From assembly GCF_900113735.1 (NCBI RefSeq), contig NZ_FOQM01000034.1:19492-83491 (forward strand): 64,000 nt of DNA, read 5' to 3'. Under the pieces are notes generated by a model that was not told where the DNA came from, did no database searches, and worked only from the letters and a program-made list of their open reading frames with translations. The stretch comes from Bradyrhizobium sp. Gha. GTDB taxonomy: Bacteria; Pseudomonadota; Alphaproteobacteria; Rhizobiales; Xanthobacteraceae. This document shows positions 59,756 through 64,000 of the stretch, piece after piece (position 1 is the first letter of the stretch; every line of letters starts with the position of its first letter). Position numbers and translations under genes: made by a program.

Positions 59756-61288
59756 CTAAGTGGGCCGTTTCAGGGCGTTGACCGCCGCGCGCAAGGAGGC
59801 GGCGCCAAGGATTTGCAGGAGCAGGCCATAGACGGTGATCCCGGCCGCGATCTGCAGGCCCAGCACGATGAAGCGGACGAGGTGGTGGGTCTCTGAGGGT
59901 ATCAGCCCCGTGGTCAGCCAGAGCAGGGCACCCATGGCGGCTGCGGCAAGCACGATTCGCGGCAGCCGCTCGCGGGCGCCGGCATCGATCGAGAAGCCGA
60001 ATTCGCTGGTGCCTTTCCGGAGCAGCGAGACGGCGCTGCTCCAGGCGCCGGCGGCGATGCTCGCGGCGATCCCGCTCGCGCCGAAGAAATGCCCGAGCAC
60101 GACGGCGAGCGCGATCGCCACCACCAGCCCTTTGGCGGTTGCGAGCAGTGGCGCGATCGTGTCGCCGCGGGCGAAGAAGGCGGGCGACAGCGCCTTGATC
60201 AGCACGTGCGCCGGCAGACCCAGCGCCAGCCACATCAGGGCGCGCGAGGTCGCCGCGCTGTCTTCCGCGCCGAAGGCGCCATGCTCGAACAGCAACTTCA
60301 CGATCGGTTCGGCCAGCACGGCGAGGCCGAGCGTAGCCGGCAGTGCGAGCCCGGCCGCGAGTTCCAGCGCGCGGGATTCCGCATGCGCGACGGCCGTGCG
60401 GTCGCCGGTCCCCACCGCGCGCGTCAATTCCGGCACCAGCACCGTGCCCATGGCGACGCCGACAATGCCGAGCGGCAGCTCGATCAGACGGTTGGCGAAA
60501 TAGAGCCAGGAGACGGCGGACGGCGTGGCCGAGGCGATGATCGCGCCTGATACCATCAGCCATTGCGGGCCGGAGCTTGCGATCATGCCCGGGATCGCCT
60601 TGGCGAAGAAGCCGCGCATCTCCTCGCCGAAACTCACGCGCAACGGCGTCGCCAGCTGCGCGCTTCGCTGCGACAGCAGCATCAGGAGCTGCAGCAGGCC
60701 GGCAATTCCGACGGTCGCCGCCAGCGTCCATGCCGCAAAGGACGCATCGGCGTGCCAGGCAAGCAGCGTCGCGGTTGTCCCGATCAGCGCGATGTTGAAC
60801 AGCAGCGGCGAGAAGGCCGTGAGCGCAAATCTCCCCTGCGCGTTCAGCAGCCCCATCAGCACCGTGACCGGGCCGGCGAAGGCGAGATAAGGCAGCATCA
60901 GCCGCGCGTTCTGCACGGCGAGATCGAGCGAGGCGCGGCCGACGAAGCCCGGTGCGATGACCATGATGATCACAGGCATCAGAAGCGCAATGCCGATCGA
61001 GATCACGATCAGAGCCACGCTGACCGTGCCGAGCACGCGTCCGGCGAAGGCAGACGCAGCCTCTTCGCCGTCGCGCCCCCGCACGCGCAGCCAGGCCGGG
61101 ATCAGGGCCGCATTCAACGCCCCTTCGCTCAGCAGCCGCCGCACCACGTTGACGAGCTGGAAGGCGGCCAAAAAAGCGTCCGCCCCGACGCCGGTGCCGA
61201 GCAGCGCCGCGATCAGGGAATCGCGGGCAAATCCCAGCAGCCGCGAGGCCAGTGTTCCCGTCGAGACGGTCAGGAAGGAGCGGATCAT
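59756..61288 (-). CDS. murJ: Lipid II flippase MurJ
   Basis: A 510-residue MOP-superfamily membrane protein with about 14 hydrophobic helices that flips lipid II across the inner membrane. The start MIRSFLTVSTGTLASRLLGF is typical, with the conserved GFARDSLIAALLG segment next. An earlier in-frame start at 61459 would add 57 residues that look like translated noncoding DNA. It is divergent from the adenosine kinase gene. Confidence 0.94.
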   Translation of the reverse strand: MIRSFLTVSTGTLASRLLGFARDSLIAALLGTGVGADAFLAAFQLVNVVRRLLSEGALNAALIPAWLRVRGRDGEEAASAFAGRVLGTVSVALIVISIGIALLMPVIIMVIAPGFVGRASLDLAVQNARLMLPYLAFAGPVTVLMGLLNAQGRFALTAFSPLLFNIALIGTTATLLAWHADASFAAWTLAATVGIAGLLQLLMLLSQRSAQLATPLRVSFGEEMRGFFAKAIPGMIASSGPQWLMVSGAIIASATPSAVSWLYFANRLIELPLGIVGVAMGTVLVPELTRAVGTGDRTAVAHAESRALELAAGLALPATLGLAVLAEPIVKLLFEHGAFGAEDSAATSRALMWLALGLPAHVLIKALSPAFFARGDTIAPLLATAKGLVVAIALAVVLGHFFGASGIAASIAAGAWSSAVSLLRKGTSEFGFSIDAGARERLPRIVLAAAAMGALLWLTTGLIPSETHHLVRFIVLGLQIAAGITVYGLLLQILGAASLRAAVNALKRPT

Positions 61289-61474
61289 CGCGTGGATATA
61301 CCATAGCGTTTTCGAGCGAAGTGGCCTCCGGTTCGCGTGAAGAAAACGCGTCAAAAGACAACGCTCGTTGCTTGCCCGTGGCGGCCCGGTCGTGATAGGC
61401 CGCGAGCCAGATTTCGAGCCGACAGGAAGCGGATTTCCGTGAGGTCCGCAATCCGGCAAACAGGATCAAAGTGA

Positions 61475-62476
61475 ATGGCTGACGTGAAATATGACGTTCT
61501 CGGCATCGGCAACGCGCTGTTCGACGTGCTGGTCCGGACGGATGAGGCTTTTCTCGCCAAGCACGGCATGACCAAGGGCAGCATGTCCCTGATCGACGAG
61601 GCCAGGGCCGCCGCGATCTATGCCGACATGGGCCCGGCGACGGAAGTCTCCGGCGGCTCGGCCGCCAACACCATCGTCGGCATCGGCAGCCTCGGCGCAC
61701 GTGCCGCCTATGTCGGCAAGGTCAAGGACGACCAGATCGGCAAGCTCTATGTCCACGACATCCGCGCTTCAGGCGTCGCCTTCAATACGCCGGCCGCGAA
61801 GGACGGCCCCGCCACCGGCTGCTCCTACATCCTGGTGACCGGTGATGGCGAGCGCACCATGAACACCTATCTCGGCGCGGCGCAGGATCTGTCGCCGGCC
61901 GATATCGATCCGGCCGAGATCGCTTCCGCCAAGATCATCTATCTCGAAGGCTATCTCTGGGATCCGCCGGGCGCCAAGGAAGCCTTCCTCAAGGCGTCAA
62001 AAATTGCCCACGAGGCCGGCCGCAAGGTGGCGCTGACGCTGTCGGACTCCTTTTGCGTCGACCGCTATCGCGACGAATTCCTGGGGCTGATGCGGGGCGG
62101 CACCGCCGACATCGTGTTCGCCAACGAGTCCGAGCTGCACTCGCTCTACGAGACCTCGGATTTCGACACCGCGCTCAAGCAGCTGCGCAACGACGTCAAG
62201 CTCGGCGTGGTCACCCGCAGCGAGAAGGGCTGCGTGGTGGTGACGCCGACGGATGCTGTCGCCGCACCCGCTTCCCCGATCACGCAGCTGGTGGACACCA
62301 CCGGCGCCGGCGATCTGTTCGCCGCCGGCTTCCTGTACGGCCTCTCGCGCGATCTCTCGCACAAGCAGTGCGGCGAGCTTGGCGCAGTTGCGGCCGCCGA
62401 AGTCATCCAGCACATCGGCGCGCGTCCGCAGGTTTCCCTGAAGCAGCTGGCGCAGCAGCGCGGACTGACGGTCTAG
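61475..62476 (+). CDS. Adenosine kinase (PfkB family)
   Basis: A 333-residue ribokinase-fold kinase. The N-terminal GIGNALFDVLV and SGGSAANTI motifs and the C-terminal DTTGAGDLFAAGFL anion-hole motif with catalytic Asp are all present. In Bradyrhizobium such proteins are annotated as adenosine kinase, which phosphorylates adenosine to AMP. Other nucleoside or sugar substrates are possible. It is followed by a REP-like repeat and the insertion sequence. Confidence 0.88.
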   Translation: MADVKYDVLGIGNALFDVLVRTDEAFLAKHGMTKGSMSLIDEARAAAIYADMGPATEVSGGSAANTIVGIGSLGARAAYVGKVKDDQIGKLYVHDIRASGVAFNTPAAKDGPATGCSYILVTGDGERTMNTYLGAAQDLSPADIDPAEIASAKIIYLEGYLWDPPGAKEAFLKASKIAHEAGRKVALTLSDSFCVDRYRDEFLGLMRGGTADIVFANESELHSLYETSDFDTALKQLRNDVKLGVVTRSEKGCVVVTPTDAVAAPASPITQLVDTTGAGDLFAAGFLYGLSRDLSHKQCGELGAVAAAEVIQHIGARPQVSLKQLAQQRGLTV

Positions 62477-62494
62477 CGCGCGTCTCTCTCCTCG

Positions 62495-62607
62495 TCATTG
62501 CGAGGAGCTCGCGACAAAATTGCTAAGCAATTTTGCGCTGAAGCGACGAAGCAATCCAGACTGTCTCTGCGGGGGCAGGCTGGATTGCTTCGCTGCGCTC
62601 GCAATGA
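62495..62607. repeat. REP-like palindromic repeat at the edge of the insertion sequence
   Basis: TCATTGCGAG (62495-62504) and CTCGCAATGA (62598-62607) are exact inverses. GAAGCAATCCAG and CTGGATTGCTTC pair further in. At one side is the nearly perfect palindrome CAAAATTGCT-A-AGCAATTTTG (62515-62535). This family is dispersed in Bradyrhizobium genomes (recollection). Its right tip is where the insertion sequence begins. Confidence 0.8.
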
Positions 62608-62610
62608 TGT

Positions 62611-62623
62611 TGTGGACGGCCCC
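62611..62623. repeat. Left terminal inverted repeat of the insertion sequence
   Basis: TGTGGACGGCCCC, the exact inverse of the right repeat. It lies 3 bases inside the inferred left boundary, so it is subterminal, as in IS1111-type elements. Confidence 0.8.
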
Positions 62624-62685
62624 ACCTAAACGGCATCAAGTGCCAAAACGTGGTCGCCGCAGCGCCACAAAGAGGGGGACTGTCC

Positions 62686-63711
62686 ATGACGAAGTTTATC
62701 AGAGCCGCGATTGATCTGGGCAAGAACTATTTTCAGGTTCATGGGCTCGAGAGCGAGGGTGGCCGATCGATTTCGCGCAAGGTGAAGCGTTCGAAGCTGC
62801 ACGAGGTCTTTTCGCAGATCGATCTCTGCCGGGTCGGTATGGAGGCGTGCGGTTCGGCGCATTATTGGGCTCGCCAATTGGTCGCGATGGGACACGAGGT
62901 AGTCCTGATCCCGCCCACTTACATCAAGCCCTATGTCAAGCGGGGCAAGAACGACGCGGTTGACGCGGCTGCGATCTGCGAGGCGATGTCCCGACCGGAT
63001 ATGCGCTTCGTGCCGATCAAGAGCGCGGAGCAGCAAGCCATTTTGATGCTGCACAAGACCCGCGAGCTGCTGATCAAGCAGCGCACGATGGCCGTCAATG
63101 CCTTGCGCGGCCACCTGGCCGAGTTCGGCATTGTCGCCGCCAAGGGTATCGGCCGCGTCGATGAACTCCTGGCGCAGGCGAAGGCGGATGCTGCGCTTCC
63201 GCCCATTGCCGCGGCCGCAGTGACCTGCATCGCTCAACATCTGGAAGGGCTCAACGCCTCGATCACGACCGTGGAAGAGGAACTCGCCAGGGCGCACAAG
63301 CAAAACCCGATCAGCCGCGTGCTCGACGAGATTCCAGGCGTCGGGACCCTGGTTGCGTCGGTGGTCGCGGCCAGTGTTCCCGATCCGGGCGTGTTCAAAT
63401 CGGGGCGTGACTTCGCGGCATGGCTCGGTCTGACGCCCCGGCAAAATTCGAGCGGCGGCAAGGAGAAGCTCGGCGCAATCACCAAGCAGGGCAACCGCTA
63501 CATCCGCAAAATGCTCGTCACGGGGGCAACCTCAGTGCTGCGTGTCGTAGGCAAGCGCACAGGCGCTTTGGCCGACTGGATCAACGCGCTGCGGGCCAGG
63601 AAGCCCGAGCGGCTGGTCGCCGTGGCTCTGGCCAATAAGCTGGCAAGGATCTGCTGGGCGATCATGACCACGGGCGAGGGCTTCCGTACCGACACCTATG
63701 TCAAGGCGTGA
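62686..63711 (+). CDS. IS110 family transposase (DEDD/RuvC-like, with C-terminal Transposase_20 domain)
   Basis: A 341-residue RNA-guided recombinase-type transposase. The DEDD tetrad is visible: Asp10 (AIDLGK), Glu53 (GMEACG), and Asp90 and Asp93 (KNDAVDAAAI). A helical linker follows, then the Transposase_20 domain with IPGVGTLVASVVAA and the SSGGKEKLGAITKQGNRYIR segment that holds the family's catalytic serine. I chose the ATG at 62686 with GAGGGGG upstream; an ATG-like start at 62650 would enter the left end. No disruption is seen. Confidence 0.93.
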   Translation: MTKFIRAAIDLGKNYFQVHGLESEGGRSISRKVKRSKLHEVFSQIDLCRVGMEACGSAHYWARQLVAMGHEVVLIPPTYIKPYVKRGKNDAVDAAAICEAMSRPDMRFVPIKSAEQQAILMLHKTRELLIKQRTMAVNALRGHLAEFGIVAAKGIGRVDELLAQAKADAALPPIAAAAVTCIAQHLEGLNASITTVEEELARAHKQNPISRVLDEIPGVGTLVASVVAASVPDPGVFKSGRDFAAWLGLTPRQNSSGGKEKLGAITKQGNRYIRKMLVTGATSVLRVVGKRTGALADWINALRARKPERLVAVALANKLARICWAIMTTGEGFRTDTYVKA

Positions 63712-63789
63712 GCGCACCTCACCGTCTCAAACAGCCTTCACGAGGAGTATCCCGGTTCAAGATTGGTAAGCACGAAAGAAGTGATGAGC

Positions 63790-63960
63790 GATACGGTCAC
63801 CGCCGAAAACCATGGACACCCCGACATCGTCACGAGCCACCAAGCTCGCCGCAATGATAGGGACCAGGGCAATCGGATTTCATCAGGGCCAGCGGTCATA
63901 AAGCCCGCACCAAAAGGCCGGACATATGACCGAAGCAGACCAACCTCGCTCCACACTTCA
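63790..63960 (+). ncRNA. Candidate bridge (seek) RNA of the insertion sequence
   Basis: It lies in the noncoding right end. CATCGTCA (63825-63832) is the reverse complement of the right flanking DNA (63993-64000). CGCAATGAT (63850-63858) is identical to the left flanking DNA (62600-62608). The two flank a hairpin, CGAGC-CACCAA-GCTCG (63833-63848), as expected for the target-binding loop of IS110/IS1111 guide RNAs. ACATATGA (63922-63929) equals the element's right end plus core (63988-63995), as expected for a donor guide. RNA ends are not known, and the strand is assumed to be that of the transposase. Confidence 0.72.
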
Positions 63961-63977
63961 AAAAGCGCTTGCCAATA

Positions 63978-63990
63978 GGGGCCGTCCACA
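63978..63990. repeat. Right terminal inverted repeat of the insertion sequence
   Basis: GGGGCCGTCCACA, the exact inverse of the left repeat. It is followed by T and then the ATGA core and flanking DNA, which continues past the window edge. Confidence 0.8.
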
Positions 63991-64000
63991 TATGACGATG

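Larger units (their letters stand above)
62608..63991 (+). mobile_element. Insertion sequence of the IS110 family, IS1111-like subgroup
   Basis: Inverted repeats TGTGGACGGCCCC (62611-62623) and GGGGCCGTCCACA (63978-63990) lie near the ends. ATGA occurs directly outside both ends (62604-62607 and 63992-63995), as the duplicated core. The left end is short (about 75 bases before the transposase) and the right end long (about 280 bases), the layout of the IS1111 subgroup. The transposase is intact, so the element may be active. It is inserted at the tip of a REP-like palindrome. Confidence 0.8.

Noticed and set aside
59742..61700. 652-codon open frame overlapping murJ on the same strand in another frame
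   Set aside because: Arg/Ala-rich translation of the shifted frame; murJ has clear family features, this one has none.

Overview
The window comes from the main chromosome of an alphaproteobacterium, almost certainly Bradyrhizobium or a close Nitrobacteraceae relative. The evidence is the high GC content, the Irr regulator with its Cys-Pro heme motif beside fabA-fabB-fabI, the divL/tsaE-amgK/murU/addB/addA/trxA block, the rimP-nusA-ylxR-infB-rbfA-truB-rpsO-pnp block, and several families of palindromic intergenic repeats typical of that group. No tRNA, rRNA or CRISPR array was seen. Most of the 64 kb is core housekeeping sequence; the only mobile element is at the right edge.

Layout. 1-4.2 kb: end of accD, folC, a metallophosphoesterase, and a small SRPBCC-MarR operon whose promoter carries a repeated operator. 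3.8-16.4 kb (minus): divL, a tsaE-amgK fusion, a PilZ protein, a murU-like nucleotidyltransferase, addB, addA, trxA. These cover cell-cycle signalling, t6A tRNA modification, muramic-acid recycling and double-strand-break repair. 16.7-21.1 kb (minus): ubiE, ubiB, an RHH-domain/CoaBC fusion preceded by two perfect 17-bp palindromes, and dut. 21.1-27 kb: mutM, an acetyltransferase, a trypsin-like exported protein lacking a visible catalytic His, a MoeB/ThiF protein, a 2-hydroxyacid dehydrogenase and an SH3 protein. 27-30.6 kb: irr, divergent from fabA-fabB-fabI. 30.6-34.9 kb: GST, a GNAT protein, and oxyR divergent from katG. 35-45.5 kb (minus): the transcription/translation operon rimP to pnp, with a terminator-like leader element before rimP and a long hairpin before pnp. 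45.8-61.3 kb: a DUF2336 gene (plus), then a long minus-strand run murJ, trpS, nfu, tsaB, rimI, fur, HAD, miaB, phoH, ybeY, corC-like, lnt, praR-like, M20 peptidase, trmB. 61.5-62.5 kb: adenosine kinase (plus).

The most interesting object is the insertion sequence at 62.6-64.0 kb. It encodes an IS110-family DEDD transposase, has subterminal 13-bp inverted repeats and a long noncoding right end, so it looks like the IS1111 subgroup. The right end contains an apparent bridge (seek) RNA. Two guide segments flanking a small hairpin match the DNA on the two sides of the insertion (CGCAATGAT for the left flank, CATCGTCA complementary to the right flank). A further segment matches the element's own right end. 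The element sits at the tip of a REP-like palindrome, so the guides seem to address this repeat family.

Other points of interest are the RHH-CoaBC fusion with its palindromes, the DivL-type Tyr in place of the phospho-accepting His, and a three-hexamer Fur-type site inside the irr promoter.
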